A stretch of DNA of 64,000 nucleotides, taken from the NCBI GenBank assembly GCA_013398055.1, contig VZRS01015169.1:1-64000 (forward strand), read 5' to 3'. The DNA is from Ifrita kowaldi. Its lineage: Eukaryota > Chordata > Aves > Passeriformes > Cinclosomatidae. The notes beneath the pieces were generated by a model. That model ran no database searches. It saw only the letters and a list, made by a program, of their open reading frames with translations, and was not told where the DNA came from. Made by a program: the position numbers and the translations under genes. Below, in pieces: positions 51,191-63,540 of this stretch. Each line of letters begins with the position of its first letter. Within the stretch, counting starts at the first letter, position 1.

Positions 51191-54100
51191 TACCTAGGGT
51201 GACATTCAGGCCCCACTGAAGCTGGCCAGAATTTTGCCATTGCCTTCAGTGATGCTAGGGTTGCATCCTGTGAGCTTTTGGCTCTTGATTTCAGTCTGAC
51301 CAGATTTCACCCAGAGGGAGGGGCAGCCCTTGCCTTCAGTACTCTGCTGTCTAGACAAGCAAGGGGAGAGAGAATTGAAATGATTTGGGGGAGAATCTTG
51401 CAGCAAATAAAGCAGGAAATGGAACTCAGATGTCCTGAGCTTTATTCCAGTACCTATTCACCAGCTCATTCTAATCCTCAAGAATAATTCTTCATTCCAC
51501 TGAAAATGAGAAAAAGGAAAAAAAAAGAGCCTGCTTTAAAAAAAACCATTTAATAACTTCTAGAATTGCCACAAGCCTTAGCAATGTATCCTGTGTACAG
51601 CAAACACACTCAGCTTTCACAAGGGTTTGCATGTGCATGAGCTTTGGGCAGCTGAGAAGCCCCTTTGGAAAGTAAGCAATGACATCCCTGTAGCAATTTA
51701 ACTGGATTTACAGCTCCCCCACTCCATCTTTCCTAGAAAAATAAATAAAAGGGAAACTAGCACTTTCAGGAGGCTTTGCATTGCCTGGATTCAATGGGAA
51801 ATTCTGTACATGGAGGTGCAGAAGAGGATAGGCAGCTCAGGGACCTTCCTGCCCAGGCAGCTCTGGGCTGCCCTGCAGTCCTGATGGGACACTGTATGTG
51901 CTCACCTGAGCACAGCAAGCTGCTTTGAACCAAAGGATTCAAAATTACTGGTGAGCTCCACTCATCGCTCTCATGGGTTCCGGATCAGAACATCTACAAA
52001 GAAAGTCTCCTCAAATTTTGCCATATAGAAGTCAGGCATTCAGTTTAAGCAGCCTTTGCATCTGTTTTGCAGAAGCACTGGGTCTCAACTAGATACAAGT
52101 GATACATGTGGAATCAGGGACTTTTCAGACTCATTCTGGACATCTTTTGGTGTACAAAAGGATCAAAGCCTGTTTTATCCCCTGCTCTAGACACCCATGT
52201 TTCTCTCCAATATATTTAACTTTCAGACAGTTTTTTCTCTGGATATGGTTTTAAAATAATTTTTTTCTCTGTTTTTTTCACTTGAGGTAAAGGGCAGCCT
52301 ATACTGTGTATTAGGGGCACAGACTTGCTGGCAGTGTGGCTACTGGAAAGAGGTGATATAATGCAGATTTTCAAGCCAAACTGGTCACTTCTGGTATGTC
52401 TCCATTACAGTACAGGGGCTGAGGGCAAGTTTGCCCAGCCTTGGGCAGTGCTGGGATCAAGGTGAGGATGGTCTTGTTAACTTGTCTGGATGTAGGGACT
52501 AACTTGTTTTGCTCTGGGCAGGATGCAGAGCTGGGCATGCAGCACAGTGTGTGGGGGGGGTTCCTTTCATAATTTCTGCTGCTGGCATGCTAGTGTGGGA
52601 TCCCTGCATGATTTCCTGTTGTTCAGCACAGATGTGTACTTTGACAAGGTTTGGTTTTTAAAAGGCAGATGCTCTAGGCTGTCAGAAAATAATCCCCATT
52701 GAAAGATTCTCAGCCTAGGCACCAAAAAAATTAGAGGGATCTACATCTCCCGCTGCATCTCCCTTCTTGAAATCTAATTTTACATATTCTCTTTGTCATG
52801 AAATGCTGTTATGTTTCTTTTAATAGGCCTCAGGAAGGCTGAAATTAGCTGTGAAGGCACAGTTACACATGGGATTGAAACTAGCCGTGCTCACCCATTC
52901 CTAGCCAAAGTACAACCTGAGCATTTACCACATTGGCCATGGTACAAAATGCTGTCAGAGCAAGGAAAAGCCACACTAAACCTGACATCCTATGCAGAAC
53001 CTGTCCAGTTTCATTTGTATCACCAATGCAGCAGCCACCAGCAGCTGATGGTGTTACACACCAGTTCCCACCGAGGGCGAGTTGTTGACAATGGACTTAC
53101 TGTCTACCTCTATGTTTATTCAACAGCAATGTCTGGGTTTGCCTAACATGTACAAGGAAGGGTTGAGAAGCTATGGTGCACAGCACAAAAAATCACTTCA
53201 AGGTATTTCTTATTTTGAAAATACTTGCTCTTTTCATTTTCATTGCATTTTAACAGAAGAAACTGGTTGGAGTAATCATATATATACATATGCATACCAG
53301 TTCCACATTTATGTTGTGCATGTACACGGTTCTGAGTCCTGGATAACACATTTAATTGCCACCAAGTTTTTAGGTTGAAGAGTTTCATTAGTCTCATCTG
53401 CATGGAGCTTAAATCCAAAGCTCCTTCAGAGGAGGAAGGTCACTTAAATCCCTGCAAGGAGCTAACTGCTCACTGTACTCAATTACTACTTACAATCTTT
53501 CATCGCTGAGGGCTTCTGCACTGCAGATTGTCACCTAACTCCTTGTTTCAAGCGTGCATGTGTGGCATGTAGAGAACAGCAGCAGTGAGCAGTCGCTGGT
53601 ATCTGCCTGTGAATGTGGACTATCAGGGAGCCGAACTCCGATGCCGTTGCACCACAAAACACTTTGCTCTGGAATCTGTCTTCCTGTTGTCAGCAGAACT
53701 ATTCATGGAGCACAATCCCATGTAAGACAGGGAAAAGTATGGGCATATAACCGTAGGCATGTAGTAATCCTGACAGTTTTCATGGACCAATTTAGGCAGC
53801 TTGCACTGGGATCCCATTCATACTTGCCCATGTCTAGCTGGATTTCCTTAACGGTTCAATTTAGAGACACAAAGTAGCTTTTGTTTCATTATCACCATCA
53901 ATTTGTTCATTCAGATATTTCTATCAATGTATTCACAAATAATGGTGCAAACAGTTTTGGGGGTTGACTATTGGAAGCCAGGTAATTTTCCTCTGTTGTA
54001 CTCACGTTGGCAGTTAAACTGGTGTGTCAATAGCAACCACATAATCACTTTTAGGAAAAGAAACTGGGTCCATTTAGGATACATACTGAGTATGGATTTT

Positions 54101-54629
54101 GGTGCCCAGGGTCCATTTTGTCGATTGTGTGCAGTAGTTCTGTTTTCTTTTATAAGTAAAGAGTGGCATATCAATGAGTACTTTGCCTCCAGGTGGTTCT
54201 GTTTATACAGTTTTACTGCTTAGTACCCAGTTTTCTGAAAAGTGGATCCACATTGACTTGTGTTATAAAGGTATTTGGACCAATAAATCAGCTCACACCC
54301 TTTCAGTGTCAGACTCATTTTGAATTGAATGGACATTGAGAAAGACCAGTTCACATAATAGGAACCATATAAACTATTTATATTTCCATCAATTGCAACA
54401 GAAACAAAAAACCCTTTAAGCTCACAGATATTCTCAATTACTTTTGAAGGGGCTGAGAAACTCACGGAGCCACAAAAGTTTAACTATACAAATTTTGCAA
54501 CACAGTTGACTTGGGGATAAAGGAACTGGTCTAGTGCCAGAGCAGGACATTATTCTGAGAGCTGCACCCTCCGTTGGACCAGCTGTTCAACCTGGATATG
54601 GGACACCTGCTCTCTCACTTTGGCTCTGC

Positions 54630-54690
54630 CACATGGTTGGACAGTGGAAATAGGCTGCCCCCCATTCCCAGGGATGAGAGGGTATTCCAG
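54630..54690 (+). mobile_element. Possible CR1 3' UTR relic
   Basis: GGACAGTGGAAATAGGCTGC CCC, followed by CCATTCCCAGGGATGAGAGG and TATTCCAGGG, is like the CR1 segment GGACTGGAACAGGCTGCCC, then CCATCCCTGGAGG, then TGTTCAAGG. It is short with a deletion, so chance similarity is possible. Confidence 0.35.
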
Positions 54691-55029
54691 GGAAGGGTGG
54701 TAGCCTGTGCTGTGGGGAGCTGTGGGATGCAAAAGTTGGTAGCTCTCAATGGAGCAGGTGACTCAGATCTAAGGACAAGTAAGGGATGTAGAAACCCTGT
54801 CCATGGCCCAGATGGGGAGTCTGCAGTAGTCCTGGCCACTTGGTCTCAGTGAATGCTGGAGGAGCTGATACCAAGGGACAGGGTAGTTAGTGGAGATTCA
54901 TAACCAGCTGAACTAAAACCCAAGCCCTTTCCCCATCCCTTTTCACTTTTAATCAAGCAGGATATTGCTCTTCTGGCTTCCTGTGAAGCTTGGCCCCTTG
55001 TGCTGTACAGGGACACCCTTTTGACCTGT

Positions 55030-55400
55030 GCTCTCCTGCAGCTAATGGCTCACGCTATAAAACGTTCCTATGATCATTAAAATAGGAGGCGTTATTCTCC
55101 CTTCCATAATGGTCTGACAATCTAATTTTAGTCACGCTGAATGCAGTAATGACCCTATATTATCACAAGAAACTATTAAGTTGCCAACGCAAAGGTTGTT
55201 CCTATTGATTTTCTTCTAAGGTTGTCATGATAGAGCACAACTAATGAATGGAAATCCCCAGTCCAAATAATTTCTAAATAAATTACTCTCATAGAGCTTT
55301 TACTCTTAAATAGAAGAATTGATTTAATACTTGAGCGGCTTTTCTTCTTTCTAAACTTGCAATTTAGCCAACCTCAGACTACATTTATGAAGCAGGCATG
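55030..55400. promoter_or_regulatory. Candidate intronic regulatory element (motif-based)
   Basis: A repeat-free, AT-rich but complex stretch with several TAAT, ATTAAA and CATAAT-type homeodomain motifs and a TAGTCACG motif. It resembles conserved noncoding elements by eye only. Ordinary AT-rich intron is the alternative. Confidence 0.2.
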
Positions 55401-56739
55401 TTCTCTTTTAGCTGGTTATGAGTCCCCTTCAAGTAAAGCACATGGAAACTCAGTGGAGAGTGAAGAGAAGGAAGTCCCTGAGGGCCTGTCACAGAGTTAA
55501 AGGGTTTCTTTTTACATTCCTGGTCTGTATTAGCTAAAGGTCTGTGTTATGTGCCCTGCAAACACACACTTTGAAGAAAGAGGGTTTTTCAAACTTCCAT
55601 TTCACATTGCAGGTTAAGGTCTGTGGTATAGACAGCCCTGTTTATTTTCTGAAGTTGACTTGAGACATCTATTCCAAGACTCTGTCCCCAAGGCCCCAAG
55701 TATATTCTTTTGCTGTGTTCAGTCAAATAAAACGATTGCTGTTTGTGCCAACTCTATTCAAAGCATTTCACAACTGAAGAGGAAATACTTTTTTCAAGGT
55801 TATTTTCATAGCACCAAAGCTGTGAAAAGCCTCAGTGCAAATGATATAGTCACTGTGGGATAGCAGAAGGGCTGCAGACCAGCTTCAGACCAGCTAGGAC
55901 TTACTCCTTGTTTCTGGGCTGCATTTCCTTGGTTTAATGAGGGTGTCCCCAAATCTTTCATCTGGGCTGGCTGAGCATCTCCTGAAAAGCACCCTGCTCC
56001 ATTCTATGGGTCTGAAGGTGACCAAGTGAGTGGATGCCATCACCTAACTCTTTGAATCCTGCCTGGACAGTGCACATCCATCTGCACCCACCATGTATCT
56101 CTGAGCTCTGTCAGCTTCTCACACTTCCTCCGTTTGCTAACCCAGATCTTTGCTCACACAGTTAAACCTGGAAGTTCCAGGGGAGGCTGGGCTCTCTCTA
56201 ATTGCTGACATCTCCTCATTAGCTTTCCTTGCACTCCCAGGGGAGCCCTGTGCCCACCCAGCTGAACTGAGAGTTGGGACTTGCTCAGCTGCTCTCTGGT
56301 TACAGTTTGAGATGTGCCTTGTTTCTCACCTGTGCTCTTGGGATTGTTAAGGGAACATTTTCATCTCCTAGTGTGCTTTGGCTTCCCTGAATGGCTTTCC
56401 TATGCCTCTCAGACAGCACCCACTGAGTAACTTCTCTCTCCAAGAATAAACACTGTTGCAGGAGCAATTTCCTCCTCCTGCTTTATGAAAGGCCAGTGCC
56501 TCCTACTGCTGCTCCTTGGAGGATTAACCTCCTTAATTTGTGTTGGATTGGAGATCTCTTACAGGACTGAGCTACTCAAGTCAGTGAGTTGGGATGGATT
56601 CTGAGGTCTCGTCTGATTCAGGTCCTGCTTCTGCACGTGTCTGTTGCTGAGCATTCCTCCATCCTGGGAGTTGTGTCCTGAGATGGCCTCAGGCTATCCA
56701 AGGCAGGTGCTTGCCAAAGGAATTGACTTTAGAGGGGTG

Positions 56740-56950
56740 ATTGCTGCCGAGATGAATGCGGATATGTTTGTGCAATTATCCAGCAGCATCTAATTACCCG
56801 ATCCTGAATCATTATTCCAGAAGATAATTTACATTTCCCTGCCACTTCAGCAGGAGAGCGGCACTGGCTCATGACAGCAATACCGCTGACTCAGCTGTTC
56901 TGGGGACACAGCATTGGCTTGAAATTTGTTTTTTTAAAATGACTTAGGTG
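56740..56950. promoter_or_regulatory. Candidate regulatory element with Maf/AP-1 palindrome
   Basis: GCTGACTCAGC at 56885-56895 is a perfect 11-base palindrome equal to the core of the T-MARE (Maf recognition element with an AP-1 TGACTCA centre). Upstream are CAATTA (56773-56778) and TAATTA (56791-56796), which are homeodomain-like. It lies about 360-570 bases from exon a, in the intron downstream of it. Function is inferred from motifs only. Confidence 0.32.
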
Positions 56951-57307
56951 TGGGAAGCCTCTTCTTGATTAATATACAAAGGAAAAACCTATTGCAAACC
57001 AAGGTGGGTGTCCATACAAGACATAGTCCATATGCCAAGGACGGTGTACCTCCTGAGAGAAAACAGCTGGAAAAATGTAACAAGGCGGTGCAGTAGCACT
57101 GAGGGCTCACAGTCTGGGACTAATCATAGCCTTTGGCAGACTTTTAATTCTTGTTGTTTAATCTGGGGGTAGATATGTCCTGTCTTGAGACAAAACCTCA
57201 AATCCTGTGGTAATTTGGTCCATGCCTCCCTAGACCTCGGTCTAGGACTTTGCTGCACACAGTGTTGCCAAGAGTTGCCTCTTAGGTCTTTGATTTCTCA
57301 CACTTAC

Positions 57308-57402
57308 GTTTCATCTGTGAATGCAATTCCAAAGTATTCCTTCTCCTTCAGGTTGAAATGAGATGCCACCAAGTCAAGCAACTCCTTGGCCAAAAGCTTT
57401 GG
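57308..57402 (-). CDS. FRMD4A: FRMD4A exon a: FERM F1 lobe, most 5' exon in the window
   Basis: The reverse complement reads 31 codons plus two bases, starting PKLLAKELLDLVASHFNL and ending EYFGIAFTDE followed by a split Thr codon. It begins in phase 0 after a T-rich tract and a CAG acceptor at 57403-57405, and ends at a GTAAGT donor at 57302-57307. The exon's last base is C, slightly off the usual G. The sequence is the second half of the ubiquitin-like F1 lobe of a FERM domain. In FRMD4A the preceding residues end in a Gln codon, which fits phase 0. I searched 57403-64000 on this strand for the preceding exon and did not find it, so the upstream intron is at least about 6.6 kb. Confidence 0.95.
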
Positions 57403-60400
57403 CTGAAAAACAAAAAATGAAAGAAAGTGATTAATGAGGAGAATTGGATAGAACTGCACTGTGCTTGAGGAGGAAAACACTATCCTTGAAACTACTCCAC
57501 AGCTGTTGCTTTTATGTTCCCTCTGGTGTTCAAGCTAAATCTGCAAGGAACATTAGCTCCTTGAAATGAACAGTAGTTTCCCTCCTAGGTAAACACTAAA
57601 AACCTGGCAATTCTGACCTATTCAGCAGTTAATGTCTCTGCAGACAGATGATGTGCTGCCTGCCAGCATTCAGATCTACCAAGACCAGCTCACTCCTGCC
57701 TCTCTGATAGTTTTAGATGTTAAAGCTTTTTATCAAGGACCTTTGCAAACACAGTTCAGACACCCACTCTCTCACACACAGCATAGATATATGCTCATAA
57801 CACTAAGAAAATACATAGTGCCAAAAGATAGGATGTGACAGGACCAAATGAGAAGTAAATGACAGAACAAAATAGTTTCCCATTCACTATTGCTTGTCAT
57901 ATAGAGATAACGATATACCCTCAAATTTAGGCACTTGGAAGGCAAGAAAGGAAAGCAGCACACACTTTCAGAGTACTCTTTGTAAGACAATAAAATCCAA
58001 GCTCAGAGAAACAGAGGATGGTTCATTACTACCTTTTCTGCAAAACCTTATTTGTCTTTTAACTCTAATATGTTCTCCTGCCTCCATGAATTTTCATCTG
58101 CTCTGCTGTGCTCTGGTTTTTCCAACCACATTTCTGAAGACTTGGCAATAGCACAGCTCTTGTCCTGCCTGTCACTTGTAGGAAACATGGGTACAAAGCA
58201 TCCACGTAACTGCAGCCTGTAATAGCCCCAGATCCCAGAGCTGCAATTGTTACAGCAGCACTGGCGCAGCTGGGGTCAGAGATCCCAACAATGTTCCCTG
58301 GCGACTGCCTATAAGGATTTGGTCTACAAATCTCTGTGCTGCAAACCTCAGTGAAAATAAAACTGCAGGCTTGACTTCCCCAACAAGTCTGCCAAGCAGC
58401 TGAGTCAGTTACCCCAGACGTGAACCTGTTGTTAAACAGAGGTGAAATGATGATGCTGCGTGGAAAACGGGTGGCAGGGACGTGAGAACCCTGCTGTCCT
58501 AATCAACTGCTCTGTCCTATAAACACAAACACAGCTATAGGAGAAAAACCCTGATTTGTACCTAACTCCCAAACAGATTCATAAGACTCTCAGACTCTCT
58601 GAAAATGTCCCTAAACCCAGCACTATCTCTGTATCTGACACAGCTGGGACAAACTTACTTCTCTGTATATTTCCCTGGCATTCATATGAGCATTACAGCA
58701 TCTTCTACCCCGCCCTGTGGAGACATCCAATGCACAGGGGGTTTCTAGGTCATGCCAGTAAAGAAGGAAGCAATAACTGTGCCTAAATGCAGCCCTGGCT
58801 TGAAGCGGCCTCTGAATACGAGAGATGTTGCTGTGTAGGAGGAACAGCCTGGCAGATAAAAAATAGGTGGGATGCAACCAGCTTCATTTTAATTCCCAAG
58901 TCAGACTTCTCAGGCACAGCTATTGGAGGCTCTGCTATGATGGTACTGGTGACTGCATCGACCTTCACTCCTGAACAAGCTCCCAAACGGTGCTCAGAGA
59001 TGAGTGGACCAGGCATGGGATCATGGGATCCTCTGTCCCCTTGAGTCCCATCAAAGACCCAAACAAAGAGCACAGCAGCTACACCAGTCCCTTTGGAGAA
59101 TCCTCAGATACTTCTCTCCTGGTATTGTGCTGGGTGGGATGGACATTTGCATCATCCCTGTCTCCTGTGAGATGAACCTCTCTTTGCCAGAGCATTTTAA
59201 GGACAAGCTACAGTTTGACTTACAATATACACAAATATTGTGATGAAGAGGATAGCAAGACTGCCAGGTGAATTCGGAGATACACAGGCTCAGTGTAGGT
59301 ACTTATTGGGGACATTGGGTGAGTTTTCAGCTTATCAACAGACAAACAAGCACAAACATTTAAAGGAGAGAGAGGAAGAGGGGTTTGTTTCCTCCCATCA
59401 ATATGCAGTTTGAAGCCTTGCTTTTCCCCACCCTTGCTCAAGGTTCCCTGCTCCTTTCTCTCCTTGCTGGGCCAAATTCTCTCTGCACCAGAAAGGGATT
59501 TCTTCCCAGCCCAGGGCTCCCACTAGAGGAGGCGTGGGAATGCGTGGCAGGACTGACTCCTCCATGACCAAGGCCATGGTGGGGGCAGTTGGTGGAGGTG
59601 AATCCAGGCATCCTCATGCTGGAGAGTATTGCAGGCTGGGAGCCACGTGTCTGTCACTGCCTGGTGCCCAGTGCTCTGTGTGACTCAGTTATTTGATAAA
59701 CGAGCAATTGTGCTGCCAAGCAAGGGAATGAGCCATCATTCAGCCTGGCTGGGTGTCCCACCTGAGAGGGCAGGGGTGGGAAAGAATGGTGAAACTTTAT
59801 GCCTCAAACACAGCAGGGTTTTCCCAAGCCTGGGTTAAGCACATGGAAGGTACAGGTTGAGCTTTTGCAAGAAAGCAGAACAGAGCAATAAACAGTTGAT
59901 GTGTAACAGGCTGCATGCGGACATGGGGAAGGTATGGGTCGCTCTGCTGCAGTCAGACAACACTCTCACAAGGAACACTGGACAAGGGAGAAAGTCCCTT
60001 CTGCTGTTCAGTCACATCATGAAGAAGTGGCGCTCAACTTCTCTTGCCCCACACACTGCTGCATCCAGCCCCAGCTAACAAGAGAGGAGCAGCAACCAAA
60101 CACACCTGCCTTCAGCCACCCTTCCCAGGATGGGTAAATGCAACGTGCTGCTTCCTTATTTCTGCTGAGCGAGACCAGGCTGAAAAAGCCATGGAGAGGT
60201 GGTCAGCACGGTGTGACAGCCTTCCCATCTCTACTGCCCAGAAGTGGATGCTCCTCTCCCAGCACAGCGCCCCTGAGGCTCGGCAGGGGCACGATTTCCA
60301 GTGCCCTTGCTGTGGGGCCTCCTCCAAAGCCTGTGGTAGCAGATAAGGCAGGATAACCTTTTGCCTTGCAAGATAAGGGAAAAGAACAATAGATGCAGAC

Positions 60401-60729
60401 CCAGCTTTGGAGCAGTGCCAGGTTAGTTACTGGGCCAGAGTCCCTGAAGAGGCTTATGGCAGTGAAGTTAAGCCCTGCTAGTCCCCTCCAAGATTACTTT
60501 CCTCTCTCCCCTTAAGCTCTGCAAGGTTGTTGTCCTTTCCAGTGGGATGACTTGGGTGTCCTCCCAACACAGACGGGCAACCTGAGTGTTTGGAGGGGAG
60601 GGGAGGGAGGTGTCTTCTCCAGGTAATAAAGACTCCTCGAGACAAACCTGCATGGCAAGGATGAGGCAGGAAAAGCCAGCCAGGCAGAAGCTGAGCTGCA
60701 GCCTGTCCCTGTGTCTCAGGAGAGACCCA

Positions 60730-60950
60730 CACGCTCGATGTTAGCAGTTAATCTTCTTGCCATTCGCGATGGGAACGGCTGAGCAATGACCTCCTTTCAT
60801 GTGAGCTGCGCAGACAAAGAGCTCATTAGCAATGCCTGTGGCAAGTTGTTTTAATTCATTATTAATTTCTGGACTTCATTTTCCAGAGGGAAAATTTTGC
60901 ATTAATAAAACTTCCATCACAGACACATTGAAGGAGATGGGGACTGGTCT
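60730..60950. promoter_or_regulatory. Candidate intronic regulatory element (motif-based)
   Basis: A repeat-free stretch with TTAATT (60851-60856) and ATTATTAATT (60858-60867) homeodomain-like sites, next to a modest CpG-containing part around 60730-60820. The call rests on appearance only. Confidence 0.22.
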
Positions 60951-62796
60951 CTAAAAGCAGGGAAATCAATAGAAAGTGGACCTGGGACCTTCTGAATTCA
61001 ATACAGTCGGATGGTCAGCAAGATGCACCTTGTGCATCCCACAGGAATAAATCAGGGTAACAGGTGGCATTCAGAGTAGAAACTGAACCATATCAATGAT
61101 GCAGAGCTACAGAGCTGGACTGTGGCGCCCTGTGAGCTGCCCAGGCAGGTGTGGAGACCCCTCTGCATCAGCTGCTCTTCATCCCCTTCCTACCCACACC
61201 TCCCTGGCATCCTCCATGTAACCTGTATCACAAAAGGCAGCCTGTGGGGCATGTCATAGCTGCAGCTGGCTGGCCTGAACTTGGGAGGGGGAACACCAGG
61301 AGAAATCCTTTGGACCAGGGAGGACTGAACATGCTTTGCTGGTGATGTAGGTTGTCAGAGCAGCATTATTCAGCCAGGGAATCCCCTGCTGCTCCCTCCT
61401 GCTACAGGACCCTCTTTGCAGAAAGGCATGTAAAGAACAGTGCTCTGTAAATCAATTGCTATTGTTACTAGAGAAATCAGCAGGGACCTGGTTGTGATCC
61501 CAGCATGCTGGAGGTGTGGCCCTGGGGAAAAAGAGTCTGCTCCTGGTAAGTGCTTACCCCTGTCACGAGGAAAGGCTGAGGGACCCACACTCCTGTGTAT
61601 CCGAGTGTCTGGCACAGAAATTGGCCATTTATTTGCCAAACCCTGTCCCTGAGGCTTCTCTGCATGGCAGTAACCTGAGTGCTTTCCTGCCTCTGGACCC
61701 CTACTTGTATTCTCCAATTCCTACTCCAGAACAAGCTACATTTTGCAGCCTGGACTTCCTGGACATGCAAATGTGACATTTTACACAAAACGTAATACCT
61801 CAGGATCCACCTGCCAGGTATGATGGCACAAAACATTGTCCAGGGGATTCCTGATACTCTGCAGAGCAGGCAACTCTGCTGTGAAGTCAAGTCTGACTTC
61901 AGAACACTCTGAGGTTTCTTCCTTCCCTCTTGGAGAGGCAGGGGAGCAGAGATGGACTCATTAGGGGCTGTCTCCTCATTAGTAAAATGACCCAGACATC
62001 ATTCCCTGCTCCCTGGGCCATGCCGGAGAGGTTTGTCTGAAATGATAATGCCGTGCATCTGCAAAGACTCAGCAGTGAGGAGCACAGTGAGCACATGGCT
62101 GGGGCTCTCTGCAACCCTGCAGGCTTGAAGCAGTGAACTCATTCCCTCCTTGCCCTCCAAAATAGCTGAAGTTTGTTCAAATAATGACTTAGAGGAAAGG
62201 GAGATCTTTATTAGTGGTGTCAGGAGGTGGCAGGGAAAGGGCTGAGACTCAGCAGTAGCTCTGTGACTTGAACTTGCCATGAAGAAAGATTATGGAAAGG
62301 TACCAAAGGCAATACAAGAAGGCCCATATGGGATCACAGTTGGCTGACACTCTCAGGGATGTCTCCCTGCCTTTCCCCATTGCTCCAAGAGCCCACTCCA
62401 CACCACGCCCAAACTACAGGCACAGCTTGTGCTAGTGAAACCCTCAGCAAGAAAACTTCAATGCACGCAATGCCCAAGCTCTGTGTCTCCTTGGCTCTGT
62501 TTAAAGGAGCACTCAGCACTGGCAAATTAACCACAGGGGATGAGTCTCTCTTCCATGCACTCCAGTTATCTCTGCACAGAGGCGCTCTACAGGTGTCTCT
62601 TCCCAATTAGACACAATGACAACTTCCCTGAACAACAACAGAGCACAGAGAACACTGAAGGCAAGTAGGGAGGGGAAGGACAAGCCTGAGAGCTCCTTGG
62701 AAAAGGGAGGCTGCATGAGGAATGATGATTCATACTGATTCAGTGTCAAAATTCCAGAGTTTCAACGCTCCTTGATGTATTTATTGGTTGAGTTCA

Positions 62797-62812
62797 TGAG
62801 CTCATGAGCTCA
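62797..62812. repeat. 16-bp perfect palindrome
   Basis: TGAGCTCATGAGCTCA equals its own reverse complement and is made of overlapping GAGCTCAT units. The surroundings show nothing that explains it. Confidence 0.9.
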
Positions 62813-63089
62813 CTAATATGGGCTGCTGTACCCACTGGGGGAACAGGCTGGGCTCTGCTCATGGGAGACCTCCCCAGCGCTGAAAAGAGGAAAAGGAGGA
62901 GGTGAGATACAGGTGATGAATAGAAAGACTTTGCTGCACAAGGTAACATGCGGACCCCATTTTGGTGCCTCCTAACACCGCTATCACACAGATTTAGTGA
63001 TAATACTGACATGTTATGGGCATGTGTTGGCCACAGGATGCGAGCAGGAGGAATAGGGCTTCTGGGCAGAAGGATTTCATAGCCTGGAA

Positions 63090-63540
63090 GAAGCTTGATG
63101 CCAAGCTGTAGGGAAGGGATGCCGTCCAAAGGGACCTGTACAAGCTCGAGAAGTGGGTCCATAGGAACATCATGAGGTTCAACAGGGTAAAGTGCAAAGT
63201 CCTACACTCGGGTCAGGGAAACCCCTGGTATCAATACAGGCTGGGGAATGAAGAGATTTAAAGCAGCTCTGTGGAGAAGGACTTGGGGATACTGGTGGAT
63301 GAAAAGCTGGACAAGATTCAGGACTTGCAGCTCAGAAAGCCAAACGTATCCTGTGCTGCATCACAAGAAGTGTGGCCAGCAGGTCTAGGGAGGTGATTCT
63401 GCTCCTCTGTTCTTCTCTGGTGAGACCCCACCTGGAATTCTGCATCCAGCTTTGAAGCACTTAGTACAGGAAAGACATTGACCTGTTGGAGCAGGTCCAG
63501 AGGAGGGTCACGAAGATGACCAGAGGGACGGAACACCTCT
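63090..63540 (+). mobile_element. CR1-type LINE, reverse-transcriptase end of ORF2 (degenerate)
   Basis: The order GGATGCCGTCCAAAGGGACC, then CATGAGGTTCAACAGGGTAA, GCAGCTCTGTGGAGAAGGAC TTGGG, AAGTGTGGCCAGCAGGTCTA GGGAGGTGATTCT and GAGACCCCACCTGGAATTCT GCATCCAG is the C-terminal part of CR1 ORF2. Frame breaks are present, so it is a dead copy. It stops near 63540 at a point where the CR1 reading would normally continue, so the 3' end is missing. Confidence 0.9.

Larger units (their letters stand above)
50408..57307 (-). other. FRMD4A: FRMD4A intron between exons a and b
   Basis: The 6.9-kb intron has no other exon. It contains an old repeat at 51080-51190, a G8 run near 52553, a possible CR1 relic at about 54630-54690 and two regulatory candidates (55030-55400 and 56740-56950). 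Confidence 0.85.

Noticed and set aside
14127..57402. Assignment to the paralogue FRMD4B
   Set aside because: The peptide at the F1 end, F2 start and FQYDYHDK of exon i fits FRMD4A; FRMD4B differs at many of these sites as I recall it.
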